Source: Slackia isoflavoniconvertens
GTDB taxonomy: Bacteria; Actinomycetota; Coriobacteriia; Coriobacteriales; Eggerthellaceae
Assembly (NCBI RefSeq): GCF_003725955.1
Contig: NZ_QIBZ01000003.1
Coordinates: 62,001-126,000 of the forward strand
DNA length: 64,000 bases
Direction of reading: 5' to 3'
Part shown: piece after piece, positions 8,027-17,713 of the stretch
How positions within the stretch are numbered: the first letter of the stretch is position 1
Layout of the letters: every line of letters starts with the position of its first letter
Notes under the pieces: generated by a model
The model's database searches: none
Told to the model about the DNA's origin: nothing
What the model saw: the letters and a program-made list of their open reading frames with translations, nothing else
Translations under genes and position numbers: made by a program

Positions 8027-9229
8027 GTGGCACACAGCGAAGCCGATATCGAATACATGCGCCGAGCTATTGAGCTCGCGCGCCGCGGCACGGGATTCAC
8101 GAATCCCAATCCGCTCGTAGGAGCCGTGCTCGTGCGCGATGGCGAAATTATCGCGGAAGGCTGGCACGCACGCTGCGGCGATCTTCATGCGGAGCGCGCC
8201 GCTCTTGCCAACTGCCGAGCTCGAAACATCTCGCCCAAAGGCGCAACCCTCTACGTAACCCTCGAACCATGCTGCCACACTGGCAAGCAGCCCCCGTGCA
8301 CCGAAGCCGTCATCGAATCGGGCATCGCGCGCGTCGTCGTAGGGTCGGCCGACCCCAATCCGCTTGTCGCAGGACGAGGCTGCGAACAACTTCGCGCAGC
8401 TGGCATCACAGTCGACGAGGACGTCGCGCAAGCGGAATGCGATGCCATTAACCCCATCTTCTTCCATTTCATCACGCACCGCGCGCCTTACGTCACACTG
8501 AAGTACGCCATGACGCTCGATGGCAAAATCGCCACGAAAACCGGCGCATCGCGCTGGATTACCGGCCCTGCTGCACGAGAACGCGTGCATGCCGAACGCC
8601 TGAGGCACGCCGCCATCATGGTCGGCATCGGCACCGTGCTCGCCGATGACCCGCAACTCACCTGTCGAATCGAAGGCGGACGAAACCCCCTACGCGTTAT
8701 ATGCGACTCGCGCCTTCGCACTCCCATAACTTCCGCAATCGCCCAATCTGCCCACAACGTGCCGACGATTATCGCGTGCGCTCCCAACGCATCAGGCGAG
8801 CGCGCCTCAAAGCTCGAGGAGACAGGCTGCGAAATCATGCGCGTTCCCGAGCACGACAGACGCATCGATTTGCGGCAGCTTATGGTCGCCCTTGGAAAAC
8901 GCGGCATCGACAGCGTATTCATCGAAGGCGGCGCCACGCTCGCCGCATGCGCCCTCGAGGCCGGCATTGTAAACCACGTGCAGGCGTTCATTGCGCCGAA
9001 AATTTTCGCAGGCGTCGGCGCGCCTTCCCCGCTTGGCGGCACGGGAGTCGAATCGCCCGATCAAGCATGGATGCTTTCCGCAACCACCGTCGAGAGGCTT
9101 GGCGATGACGTGCTCATCGAAGGTGACATCGTAGCCGCCGAAAACGCCACGCCTGAGCATGCGACAACCGCACATGACGGCGAAATCGCAAACGCCGCGC
9201 CAAAGGAGGACGCATGTTCACAGGACTAG
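8027..9229 (+). CDS. ribD: Bifunctional riboflavin biosynthesis deaminase/reductase
   Basis: 400 residues. The N-terminal deaminase carries the zinc site HAERAAL and PCCHTGKQPPC after NPNPLVGAV. The C-terminal reductase begins around HRAPYVTLKYAMTLDGKIAT and includes FIEGGATLA. It converts the GTP-cyclohydrolase product to the ribitylamino-pyrimidine. The GTG start at 8027 has AGGAGG 5 nt upstream and matches the family N-terminus; the upstream in-frame extension overlaps the riboswitch and is not coding. The last 30 residues are a non-conserved Ala/Glu-rich tail. Overlaps ribE by 16 nt. Confidence 0.95.
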   Translation: MAHSEADIEYMRRAIELARRGTGFTNPNPLVGAVLVRDGEIIAEGWHARCGDLHAERAALANCRARNISPKGATLYVTLEPCCHTGKQPPCTEAVIESGIARVVVGSADPNPLVAGRGCEQLRAAGITVDEDVAQAECDAINPIFFHFITHRAPYVTLKYAMTLDGKIATKTGASRWITGPAARERVHAERLRHAAIMVGIGTVLADDPQLTCRIEGGRNPLRVICDSRLRTPITSAIAQSAHNVPTIIACAPNASGERASKLEETGCEIMRVPEHDRRIDLRQLMVALGKRGIDSVFIEGGATLAACALEAGIVNHVQAFIAPKIFAGVGAPSPLGGTGVESPDQAWMLSATTVERLGDDVLIEGDIVAAENATPEHATTAHDGEIANAAPKEDACSQD

Positions 9230-9900
9230 TCGAAACCGTGGGCCGCGTGCGTTCCATCAAACGCGGCGCGGCAAGCTCGGTGCTCTCCATTGAAGCGCCA
9301 GCGATTATGCAAGGCGTGCGCATCGGCGACAGCATCGCCACCAATGGCGTATGCCTCACCGCAACGCGCGTAGACGATGCGGGTTTTTGCGCCGATGTGA
9401 TGCACGAAACGCTGCAGCGATCGTCGCTCGGAGCACTGAGCGCTGGCAGTACCGTGAACCTCGAGCGCGCCATGCCGGCCAATGGCCGCTTCGGCGGACA
9501 CATCGTGTCGGGGCACATCGACGGCACGGGGCGCATCACCTCCACGCGGCGCGACGACGTTGCCGTGTGGTACGACATCGAGGCGCCCGAAGCCATCACC
9601 CGCTACGTCGTTGAAAAAGGCTCCATCGCCATTGACGGCGTCAGCCTCACCGTGGCGCGCGTTTCCGAAAACGGCTTCTCGATTTCGATGATTCCTCACA
9701 CCGCCGACGTAACCGCGCTTGGACGCAAGCGGGCGGGAGACATCGTGAATTTGGAATGCGACATCATCGGCAAATATGTCGAAAGGCTTCTTTCCTCGGG
9801 CCGCGCAAGCCCCGTCACTAAACCGCACACGTCCGATTGCGCGAGCAAAGCGCAATCGATGCTCACCACCGAATTCCTTGCAAGCAACGGCTTCTTCTAA
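9214..9900 (+). CDS. ribE: Riboflavin synthase alpha chain
   Basis: 228 residues, a tandem lumazine-binding-domain protein that dismutates two 6,7-dimethyl-8-ribityllumazine molecules to riboflavin. It begins with the canonical MFTGLVETVG. Repeat one has GDSIATNGVCLTAT and repeat two has GSIAIDGVSLTVA; GGHIVSGHIDGTG lies between them. Its AAAGGAGG lies inside the ribD 3' end, so the two are translationally coupled. The last ~20 residues are not conserved. Confidence 0.95.
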   Translation: MFTGLVETVGRVRSIKRGAASSVLSIEAPAIMQGVRIGDSIATNGVCLTATRVDDAGFCADVMHETLQRSSLGALSAGSTVNLERAMPANGRFGGHIVSGHIDGTGRITSTRRDDVAVWYDIEAPEAITRYVVEKGSIAIDGVSLTVARVSENGFSISMIPHTADVTALGRKRAGDIVNLECDIIGKYVERLLSSGRASPVTKPHTSDCASKAQSMLTTEFLASNGFF

Positions 9901-9939
9901 ACCCGTCACACCGCTTCGGCATACCGAAAGGAACCTTCC

Positions 9940-11139
9940 ATGATCGAATACTCCACCATCGAACACGCGCTCGATGAGCTGCGCGCCGGCCGCCTCATCA
10001 TGTGTACCGACGACCCCGAGCGCGAAAACGAAGGCGACCTCATTTGCGCGGCGCAATTCGCCACCACCGAGAACATCAACTTCATGGCAACCCACGCCAA
10101 AGGCCTCATTTGCATGCCCATGAACGACGAGTACATCGCCAAGCTCGCCCTGCCGCAGATGGTCGCCCGCAATACCGACAACCACGAAACGGCCTTCACC
10201 GTATCAATCGACCACGTCGACACGACCACGGGCATTTCCGCCGCCGAGCGATCGATTACGGCCATGAAGTGCGTCGACCCCGACGCCCAGCCGCAAGATT
10301 TCCGCCGTCCGGGACACATGTTCCCCCTGCTCGCCAAAGCGGGCGGCGTGCTCGAGCGCAATGGACACACCGAAGCGACCGTCGATCTGTGCCGCCTCGC
10401 CGGCCTTGAGCAGTGCGGCCTGTGCTGCGAAATCATGCGCGACGACGGCACCATGATGCGCGCAAGCGAGCTCGCTGAAAAAGCCAAAGAATGGGGCTTG
10501 GCGTTCATCACGATCAAAGACCTGCAAGAATACCGCAAAACGCACGACCACCTGGTCGAGCCCGTCGCGGCGGCCAAAATGCCGACCGCATACGGCACGT
10601 TCGTCGCACACGGCTTCCGCAACACGCTCAACGGCGAACACCATGTGGCGCTTGTGAAAGGCGATATCGGCGACGGGGAAAACGTGCTCGTGCGCGTGCA
10701 TTCGGAATGCCTCACGGGCGATGCATTCGGCTCACTGCGCTGCGACTGCGGCGAGCAGCTCGCCGCGAGCATGCGCCAGATCGAGCAAGAGGGACGTGGC
10801 ATTGTTTTGTACATGCGCCAGGAAGGCCGCGGCATTGGCCTCCTGAACAAGCTGCGCGCCTACGAGCTGCAGGACCAGGGCATGGACACGCTCGACGCGA
10901 ATCTCGCGCTTGGATTCCCCGCCGATGCGCGCGAGTACTACATCGGCGCCCAAATCTTGCGCGACCTCGGCGTGAAGAGCATGCGACTGCTCACCAATAA
11001 CCCCGACAAGCTCTACCAGCTTTCAGGCTACGGCCTCACCATCGCCGAGCGCGTACCCATCGAAATCGCCCCCACGGAGTGCGACAAACGTTATTTGGAG
11101 ACGAAACGCGACCGCATGGGCCACATGCTCACTGTGTAA
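9940..11139 (+). CDS. ribBA: 3,4-dihydroxy-2-butanone-4-phosphate synthase / GTP cyclohydrolase II
   Basis: 399 residues, a two-domain fusion that supplies both riboflavin precursors. The RibB half shows [12 protein letters not shown] and the ribulose-phosphate region [24 protein letters not shown]. The RibA half shows zinc ligands [17 protein letters not shown], then [12 protein letters not shown], and the C-terminal [18 protein letters not shown] lies upstream. It is third in the FMN-controlled operon. Confidence 0.96.
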   Translation: MIEYSTIEHALDELRAGRLIMCTDDPERENEGDLICAAQFATTENINFMATHAKGLICMPMNDEYIAKLALPQMVARNTDNHETAFTVSIDHVDTTTGISAAERSITAMKCVDPDAQPQDFRRPGHMFPLLAKAGGVLERNGHTEATVDLCRLAGLEQCGLCCEIMRDDGTMMRASELAEKAKEWGLAFITIKDLQEYRKTHDHLVEPVAAAKMPTAYGTFVAHGFRNTLNGEHHVALVKGDIGDGENVLVRVHSECLTGDAFGSLRCDCGEQLAASMRQIEQEGRGIVLYMRQEGRGIGLLNKLRAYELQDQGMDTLDANLALGFPADAREYYIGAQILRDLGVKSMRLLTNNPDKLYQLSGYGLTIAERVPIEIAPTECDKRYLETKRDRMGHMLTV

Positions 11140-11187
11140 TTGCCGAAGAACCCACAAGCAAGCAACCGCAAAGAAAGGCACCGCATC

Positions 11188-11652
<465 letters not shown>

Positions 11653-11707
11653 AACGGCCAGCCGAGCGTCCAGCACAATTCCCGAGAATCGGAAGCGCGT
11701 TTTCCGC

Positions 11708-11864
11708 CGTCTCCCCGCCCGCCCTGAGAGGCCTTTGGGGGGCGTCGGTGTTCAAATATGATCTTCATTTCAATATGAAACACCGCCAGCGAGGCGCATA
11801 GCGAGCATCGCGAGCGGTAGCCGAGCGTGCCCCCGAAAGGCCTCTCAGGGCGGGCGGGGAGACG
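11708..11864. repeat. Long inverted repeat, ~34-bp arms, 88-nt interior
   Basis: Left arm 11708-11741 and right arm 11830-11864 are complementary with one mismatch (CCTTTGGGGG against CCCCCGAAAGG). The interior holds a weaker nested hairpin starting GGTGTT and ending AAACACC (11747-11784). It lies between ribH and the convergent flavoprotein gene with no coding sequence. It has no T-tract, so it is not a simple terminator. Confidence 0.85.
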
Positions 11865-11923
11865 CGAACGATTTGGCGTAGAAAGAGAACGGACGGCCTT
11901 TGCGAGCCGTCCGTTTCGTTTCT

Positions 11924-13675
11924 TTATTCGTACGAAGCGATAATCGCTTCCGCCACGCGAAGACCATCGACCGCGGCACTCATAATGCCGCCTGCATAGC
12001 CCGCGCCCTCGCCGCACGGGTAAAAGCCGCCCGCGATGGGCTCGCCTTCCGCCGTGCGAGAAGCCGCCGCAGCTCCAGCCAACTCGTCGGCGATCTTCAA
12101 GCCGCAGTCGGTCGTTTGCGAGAACAGCGCCTGGCACGTCGCCTTGTCGCGCACGATGCGAACGGGGCTCGAGCTGCGCGTTTCGACGCCCGTAAGCACG
12201 GCATTCGGGTCGCTGAAGCCGCGAATACGCCCATTGAACAAGGGAATCGCCGCATGCAGCGAGCGCGCCACGAAGGGCGGCAGCACCTGATTCAAATCGA
12301 CCCACTCAACACCTCGAGCATACGTAGGTTCAACCTCGAGCCTCGAGCGATGCTCGCTCTGGCTGCGGTTGAACTTCCCTGCCGAAGCCATGAAATCGCC
12401 CACGCGCTGAGCCGGCGCCTTGTAGCTTTCGCCGGCCGCTCGATATGCTGCCGTTTCCATGCGACGCTGAAGCTTCACACCTGCCAACACGTCATCGCCA
12501 CGCAAGTCGCGGTCTTCGACGTTCACAAGCAATGCCGCATTCGCGTTGCGCCCGTTGCGAGCATGGCGGCTCGCACCGTTCACTACAACGCCACCCAGCT
12601 CAGACGCCGAGCACATTACCTCGCCGCCCGGGCACATGCAGAACGTGTACACGCTGCGGTCGTTGCGCAAATGCACCGCCATTTTGTAGTCGGCCGCGCC
12701 AAGCGCCGGATGGCCCGCCGCATTGCCATATTGCGCCTTATCGATGAGCTTCTGGGGATGCTCGATTCGCACGCCCACCGCAAACGGCTTGCGTTCCATG
12801 AGCAAGCCCGCATTGCGTACGCGGTCGAACACGTCGCGCGCCGAATGGCCGCACGCGAGAACTACATCGCTTGCCGGCAGAACGAATTTCTCACGCGTTC
12901 CGTCTTCTTGGCGCTGGGAGCCCCGCACCGCCACAATGCGGCCGTCTTCGAATTCCATGCCTTCAAAACGTGCGCCGAAACGCACCTCGCCACCCCACGC
13001 GATAATTTGCTCGCGCATGGTTTTCACGACATTCACGAGCTTGTCGGTACCAATGTGCGGCTTGCCTTCCCAAAGAATCTCTTCAGGGGCGCCCGCCTGC
13101 GCGAAAATATGCAGCACGTCGCGGCAACGAGGATTCTTGATGTTCGTGGTGAGCTTGCCGTCGGAAAACGTGCCCGCGCCACCCTCGCCGAACTGCACGT
13201 TCGATTCAGGGTTCAAAGCGCCGCCTTCTTTGAAGGAATTGACGGAAGCCATGCGCGCATCGACGTCTTCACCGCGCTCGAGCACGATGGGCGCCGCGCC
13301 CGACTTCGCAAGAGCCCATGCCGCGAACAAGCCCGCAGGGCCCATGCCCACCACGATGGGATGAGCGTCACCCCCAAGCCATTCGCCAACGCGATAGCCC
13401 TCATAGGGAACATGGCGCTTGACCTGGATTTTCGTTTTTGTTCGCTTGCCTGCCAAGGCTTCTTCGATTTCCTGGTCGGCCACTTCAAAAACAAACGACG
13501 CCGTGAAATGGACATCGTTTTTACGACGCGCATCAACCGAAAGTTTCGAGAACTTCCACGAAGTGATATCTGCATAGCGAATGCCCAACGCATGGGCAAG
13601 CTCCGCCTGAGCCATGCCGGCACAGCTTGGAAGCGCCGCGTCGAGCGGCAGGTACACATTGCTTGCTTCGAGCAT
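11924..13675 (-). CDS. NAD(P)/FAD-dependent oxidoreductase, function unassigned
   Basis: 583 residues. After an ~100-residue N-terminal domain comes a nucleotide-binding fold PIVVGMGPAGLFAAWALA. GGALNPESNVQFGEGGAGTF follows, then a C-terminal FAD block ending GGFYPCGEGAGYAGGIMSAA. This architecture is the widespread uncharacterised family of FAD-dependent dehydrogenases often annotated by analogy to electron-transfer flavoproteins. The substrate is unknown. It starts 3 nt after the HI0933-type gene, so the two flavoproteins share an operon. RBS GGAAGG. Confidence 0.85.
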   Translation of the reverse strand: MLEASNVYLPLDAALPSCAGMAQAELAHALGIRYADITSWKFSKLSVDARRKNDVHFTASFVFEVADQEIEEALAGKRTKTKIQVKRHVPYEGYRVGEWLGGDAHPIVVGMGPAGLFAAWALAKSGAAPIVLERGEDVDARMASVNSFKEGGALNPESNVQFGEGGAGTFSDGKLTTNIKNPRCRDVLHIFAQAGAPEEILWEGKPHIGTDKLVNVVKTMREQIIAWGGEVRFGARFEGMEFEDGRIVAVRGSQRQEDGTREKFVLPASDVVLACGHSARDVFDRVRNAGLLMERKPFAVGVRIEHPQKLIDKAQYGNAAGHPALGAADYKMAVHLRNDRSVYTFCMCPGGEVMCSASELGGVVVNGASRHARNGRNANAALLVNVEDRDLRGDDVLAGVKLQRRMETAAYRAAGESYKAPAQRVGDFMASAGKFNRSQSEHRSRLEVEPTYARGVEWVDLNQVLPPFVARSLHAAIPLFNGRIRGFSDPNAVLTGVETRSSSPVRIVRDKATCQALFSQTTDCGLKIADELAGAAAASRTAEGEPIAGGFYPCGEGAGYAGGIMSAAVDGLRVAEAIIASYE

Positions 13676-13678
13676 CGA

Positions 13679-15289
13679 TTACCTTCCTAGATTCAGCTTC
13701 GGGCGCCCGTTGGGCCTTTTCCCGCCATTGTTGCCGCCATTGGAACGAGTGGCGCCAGCATTGCTTCGCTGGCCACCCTTGCCGCGCTGGCCACTGTTCT
13801 GGCCCTTGCCGCGCTGGTCGCGCGCATCGGCGCCTCGACCGCTCGCCTGGCCGCGGGATGCCCCATCGCGCCCCTTTTCGCCGCCGCGCGCGCCGTCGCC
13901 GCGTTTGCCGGCAACACGAAAGCCGCCTTTGCCGCACGAGCGCTGGCCGCCCGAACGCTGGTCGCGACCGCCTTCATGCCCCGAAAGCGTTGAGCGACGA
14001 GCGCGTTGCGCCAAACCTTCGATCGAGCTCAGCGAAAGCCCCTCGAAAGAACCCTCGGGGGCATCTTCGACATGGGCCGCGGAGGCGCCCGCAAGCAGGC
14101 CGCTCGTCCAAGCCCAATGCAGGTTGTAGCCGCCGCAGCGACCATCAACGTCAAGCGCCTCGCCGCACGCGAAAAGGCCGGCGTGCTCGCGACATTCAAA
14201 GGTATGCGCGTCGAAGCATTCCGTCGCGAAACCGCCGCGCGTAACCTGCGCCTGCTTCGGGTCGGCGATGCCGCGCACGGAAAGCCCGAACGACTCAGAA
14301 ACCATGGCCAAAACCACGGCCTCCTGCTCGGCGATAATAGGCTCGTCGGGGTTCAAGCCGCCCCCAACCACCACGGCGCGCGCCACGCGAGAGGGCAAAA
14401 GGCCGCTCATCACTTCGGCAGCGGTACGGCTCGGATGCGCCATGGACTGCTCCCAAATGAAATCGACCTTGTCTTGCGGCTCCATATCGGGCAGAAGGTC
14501 GAGAAATACCATTTGACCGGGTTCGACATAACGAGACATATCGAACACGGCAATGCCAGAGATGCCCCAATCGCGGAACAGCACTTCGCCGCGCTCTTCG
14601 GGGCCCTGATAGCTCGCCTCGAATTCAGGATCGACCACATCGAGCCAGGCGTCGCGCAAATCTTCGGGCTCTTCATCGAGATACACGCGCGCGCGAACGC
14701 GAATGCCGGAAAGCGCCTTGATATTCGTCGTGTCGGTCTTCAGCGCCGCAAGCACAGGCGTGCATGCGTGGAACGCAATATCGCTCGGCAGAAGCGCGCG
14801 CGAGGGGTTGCCGCCCACAGCGCACACAACCGCATCAAAGCCCTCAACGGCATCGTCGGCAAAAGCAACCGCCCAACCGCCGCGCGAAAGAGGCGCTACC
14901 GCGCGAACCTCGCGATCGCAATGCTCGACAACGCCAGCTTCCTTCATGCCCAAACGCAGCATATCAAGAACCGTCGCGGCCTTGTTGCTGTAAGGGTAAA
15001 TGCGGCCTTCGTCTTCCTCGAACGCGAGCACGCCCAAATCTTCGAAGAAAGCCATAACCGATTCGGGCGGCAACACATTCATTGCTTCCTGCACGAATTC
15101 GGGATCGTTGTAATCGGAGCTCATGATGTCAGTGTTGCTCATGTTGCAACGGCCGTTGCCTGTCACGAGCAGCTTCTTGCCAACGCGATCGGCTCGCTCA
15201 TACACATGGGCTTCAGCCCCTTCTCGAGCCGCCGCGATAGCACACGCCATGCCCGCCGCGCCACCGCCGATAATTGCCACTTTTGGCAT
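13679..15289 (-). CDS. HI0933/BaiN-type flavoprotein with basic Gly/Arg-rich tail
   Basis: 536 residues. Residues 1-~425 are a typical HI0933-family flavoprotein: VAIIGGGAAGMACAIAAA, KLLVTGNGRCNMSN, and the C-terminal FACGEALDVDGRCGGYNLHWAW. The family includes oxidoreductases acting on unknown or bile-acid-like substrates; no substrate can be inferred here. Residues ~429-536 are a non-homologous tail rich in Gly, Arg, Lys and Asn with many RG/KG dipeptides, resembling an RGG-type nucleic-acid-binding region. GAGGT precedes the ATG. It starts 3 nt after the Cys-rich gene. Confidence 0.88.
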   Translation of the reverse strand: MPKVAIIGGGAAGMACAIAAAREGAEAHVYERADRVGKKLLVTGNGRCNMSNTDIMSSDYNDPEFVQEAMNVLPPESVMAFFEDLGVLAFEEDEGRIYPYSNKAATVLDMLRLGMKEAGVVEHCDREVRAVAPLSRGGWAVAFADDAVEGFDAVVCAVGGNPSRALLPSDIAFHACTPVLAALKTDTTNIKALSGIRVRARVYLDEEPEDLRDAWLDVVDPEFEASYQGPEERGEVLFRDWGISGIAVFDMSRYVEPGQMVFLDLLPDMEPQDKVDFIWEQSMAHPSRTAAEVMSGLLPSRVARAVVVGGGLNPDEPIIAEQEAVVLAMVSESFGLSVRGIADPKQAQVTRGGFATECFDAHTFECREHAGLFACGEALDVDGRCGGYNLHWAWTSGLLAGASAAHVEDAPEGSFEGLSLSSIEGLAQRARRSTLSGHEGGRDQRSGGQRSCGKGGFRVAGKRGDGARGGEKGRDGASRGQASGRGADARDQRGKGQNSGQRGKGGQRSNAGATRSNGGNNGGKRPNGRPKLNLGR

Positions 15290-15292
15290 ACA

Positions 15293-15652
15293 CTAACCTC
15301 GCTTCACGGCATAGGGGCGCGCATCGACAATCTCGCGCGCCTTGATTGATTCGGGAGAGCCGACCTTTGGGCCATGCGCGATGAAGAACTTGCACGTCAG
15401 GCAGAATTCCTTCACCACGACTTCGCGGTCGACATCGGGATTTTCGAGCATATCGAGCCCCCACGCGGTTTCATGGGTGGGACGATCGCACACCGCGAAC
15501 TTGCAGTCGCCCGGGCAACGCTCGCCTGGGATATTATGCGGGCAGCGGCTTGCCATTTCCTCGTCGCAACCGCGCGTTTCCCAACAATGCAACGCCATTT
15601 CGGCCCCCTTCTTCAAGCCGGCGGCACACGCCACCACGTCTTCTGCAGCCAT
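15293..15652 (-). CDS. Cysteine-rich protein of unknown function
   Basis: 119 residues from the ATG at 15652, with nine cysteines in pairs or clusters including ERCPGDCKFAVC and FCLTCKFF. The pattern suggests zinc or Fe-S binding. It has no signal peptide or membrane segment and I recognise no named family. It immediately precedes the HI0933 flavoprotein (3-nt gap), implying co-transcription and perhaps a shared redox role (inference). The upstream in-frame extension to 15685 lacks a better ribosome site. Confidence 0.7.
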   Translation of the reverse strand: MAAEDVVACAAGLKKGAEMALHCWETRGCDEEMASRCPHNIPGERCPGDCKFAVCDRPTHETAWGLDMLENPDVDREVVVKEFCLTCKFFIAHGPKVGSPESIKAREIVDARPYAVKRG

Positions 15653-15766
15653 TTTCCCAGATGCCGCCCGCGCAGATGCCCACAAGCCCCTAAAAACAGC
15701 GGAAGGCCACCATACGGTGACCTTATCTTCTTACAAAGCGGCACATTCCCAATAAATGTCAGCGAG

Positions 15767-15862
15767 AACGGCCCTGGCGAGTCGGATTGGCTTGAAAAAG
15801 GAGCGACGCGTACTTCGGTACGCGAGCGACGATTGAAAGTCAAGCCAGCCGTCAGGGCCGTT
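15767..15862. repeat. Palindromic intergenic element, copy A
   Basis: Nested inverted repeat: AACGGCCCTG/CAGGGCCGTT (15767-15776 / 15853-15862), TGGCTTGA/TCAAGCCA (15788-15795 / 15840-15847), and core GCGTAC-TTCG-GTACGC (15808-15823). The flanks GAGCGAC... and ...GAGCGACGATTGAA are shared with copy D. A separate hairpin CGCCGTTC-GACA-GAACGGCG follows at 15881-15900, just past the nfu stop. Confidence 0.8.
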
Positions 15863-15908
15863 TGCAGCGTCGGCGACTTTCGCCGTTCGACAGAACGGCG
15901 AAACCAAA

Positions 15909-16139
15909 CTAGGCAGACACAACCTTGGTGATGCCCGGGATGTGCTCTTTCAGAATGCGCTCAACGCCATTGGCAAGTGTCATCTGGCTCATGGGGCAAC
16001 CGTTGCATGCGCCATGCAGCTGAACGGTGACAACGCCCTCTTCGTCAACGTCGACCAGCTGAACGTCGCCGCCGTCGGCCTGAAGCGCCGGGCGAATAAG
16101 ATCGAGCACGCGGCTGACTTGGTCTTTATCGATAGCCAT
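15909..16139 (-). CDS. Nfu-type Fe-S scaffold (NifU C-terminal domain protein)
   Basis: 76 residues, a stand-alone NifU C-terminal domain. The cluster-binding CxxC is in GACNGCPMSQMTL, preceded by RPALQADGGDVQLVDV. It carries and delivers 4Fe-4S clusters to apo-proteins in the cytoplasm. GAGGAG lies 6 nt before the ATG. Neighbours include a superoxide reductase and flavoproteins. Confidence 0.93.
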   Translation of the reverse strand: MAIDKDQVSRVLDLIRPALQADGGDVQLVDVDEEGVVTVQLHGACNGCPMSQMTLANGVERILKEHIPGITKVVSA

Positions 16140-16260
16140 AGTAAGCTCCTCACATCGGATGTTCTTGTCTGCGCCATTGTATCGTAAGACGTCAAGGGCC
16201 TTGCGACGAAACCTCTTTTCATTCGCTTTTCTTCCCGTGGCGCCATGGGCGTTCGGCCCG

Positions 16261-16641
16261 CTAAAGCTCTTTCACCCAAAGGCCATGGAGGTTGCAATGT
16301 TCATAGACCTTGACGGGCGCATCCCCTTCGGCAAGCGCAAACGTTGCCACGGGCTTATCGGCCGGCGTGAGAGGCGCGACCTGGTACCCTTTTTCGGTCA
16401 CGAGCACAATGAGCTGAATGTAATGAGCATCCATCATCGGGTGCTCGACTTCGCCCACCTGCACCTTGACGGTCGACCCATCGATCGCGACGGCAGGCAC
16501 GTGCTTCTCGAATGCGCCGTCGACAGCGCCTGCAACGAGCTCTTCCATCGGCTCGCCGCAGCACACCAGGGGAACGCCGGAATCGACGACCTTAATCGCG
16601 ATGTTTCCGCAGTGAGCGCATTTGTACAGTTTGATGTCCAT
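16261..16641 (-). CDS. Superoxide reductase (desulfoferrodoxin)
   Basis: 126 residues. The N-terminal desulforedoxin domain has four Cys (YKCAHCGN and VCCGEP). The catalytic neelaredoxin domain has the iron ligands in FEKHVPAV, HPMMDAHYI and the terminal CNLHGLW. It reduces superoxide to peroxide without producing oxygen, typical of strict anaerobes. The ATG has GGGGGA upstream. Confidence 0.95.
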   Translation of the reverse strand: MDIKLYKCAHCGNIAIKVVDSGVPLVCCGEPMEELVAGAVDGAFEKHVPAVAIDGSTVKVQVGEVEHPMMDAHYIQLIVLVTEKGYQVAPLTPADKPVATFALAEGDAPVKVYEHCNLHGLWVKEL

Positions 16642-16805
16642 GACTCCCCCTTTTCCCGTAAACGGATTCCGCGTCGCGCTACCGCAAAGGCAGCTTCAAC
16701 ATCTCCATTATGCATCCTTGGGGCATGGCTGGAGCAAACCGTTGCCAACCTGGTTTCGCACCGCTGTTTTTGACGCCTTGTCGTAGCCGAAAAACAGGAA
16801 ACGCC

Positions 16806-17648
16806 CTAAGGCTGGCTTATCTCAGAATCAGGAAGGCCCATCTGCGGCTTTTTCGTTTTCCATGCATATATAAGGAAAACAACACCCGCAACCATAAGCG
16901 GAATGGAAAGCGCTTGCCCCATAGTGAACCAATGGGTTCCCAAAAGATAGCCAATTTGGGCATCGGGCTGGCGAATGAACTCAATCGTGAAGCGGAACAA
17001 GCCATAGAACAGTAAAAACGTTCCGAAGAAGGTTCCACGCGGACGCGCCGGAGTTTTACGCGAGAGCGCGAACAGAATAATGAAGAGCACTACGCCCTCA
17101 AGCAGCGCTTCGTACAACTGCGAGGGATGGCGCGGCATCGTGCCCGCAGCGCCTCCAAACACCACGCCCCATGGCATATCGGTGGGAGCGCCCCACAGCT
17201 CACCGTTGATGAAGTTCGCGCAACGGCCGAAGAACAGGCCGATGGGCACGCCGACAACGCCCATATCGGCCAACGTGAGAAACGGGATCTTCGTGATTTT
17301 CGCCGCGATAACGCCGCCAATGATCACGCCCACAAGCCCCCCGTGGAAACTCATGCCGCCCTCGTTGAACGCAAGAATTTTCTCGGGGTGCTGAAGGTAG
17401 TATCCGTCGCCATATACGAGCACATAGCCCAAACGACCACCAAGAATCACGCCGAAAATCACGCAGAAGACCACCGTGAAAAAAGCGTCGTCGTCAATGC
17501 GAATCTTCCAGCGCTGGGAGAGTTTGGCAATAACGAGAAAGGCGCAAATGAAGCCGGCGACATAGGCCAGTCCGTACCAACGAATTTGCAGCGGCCCCAA
17601 AGAAAGCGCCACGGGGTCAATTGCGTGGTAAATGTCGTTGAGCGTCAT
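16806..17648 (-). CDS. lgt: Prolipoprotein diacylglyceryl transferase
   Basis: 280 residues, multi-pass membrane protein. The Lgt signature is seen as GLFFGRCANFINGELWG, preceded by HGGLVGVIIGG and followed by RHPSQLYEALLEG with the catalytic His/Arg region. It transfers diacylglycerol from phosphatidylglycerol to the lipobox Cys of prolipoproteins. RBS GAAGGAGA precedes the ATG. Confidence 0.95.
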   Translation of the reverse strand: MTLNDIYHAIDPVALSLGPLQIRWYGLAYVAGFICAFLVIAKLSQRWKIRIDDDAFFTVVFCVIFGVILGGRLGYVLVYGDGYYLQHPEKILAFNEGGMSFHGGLVGVIIGGVIAAKITKIPFLTLADMGVVGVPIGLFFGRCANFINGELWGAPTDMPWGVVFGGAAGTMPRHPSQLYEALLEGVVLFIILFALSRKTPARPRGTFFGTFLLFYGLFRFTIEFIRQPDAQIGYLLGTHWFTMGQALSIPLMVAGVVFLIYAWKTKKPQMGLPDSEISQP

Positions 17649-17662
17649 AGAGGCTCTCCTTC

Positions 17663-17692
17663 TAAAAACTCGCCCCGCACGAAGGCGGGGCG
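17663..17692 (-). terminator. Terminator of the murA-LCP transcript
   Basis: On the - strand, CGCCCCGC-loop-GCGGGGCG is followed by AGTTTTTA. It lies between the LCP stop (17714) and lgt. Confidence 0.85.
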
Positions 17693-17713
17693 TGCTTGCG
17701 TTTCGTCTATCGA

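Noticed and set aside
11900-13690. 596-codon open frame on the + strand
   Set aside because: Arg/Ala/His-rich antisense shadow of the flavoprotein gene, which has clear FAD motifs.
15613-15843. 76-codon ORF with a FNRRSRTE-like segment, similar to an ORF in copy D
   Set aside because: The similarity comes from the shared DNA repeat core, not from protein conservation.
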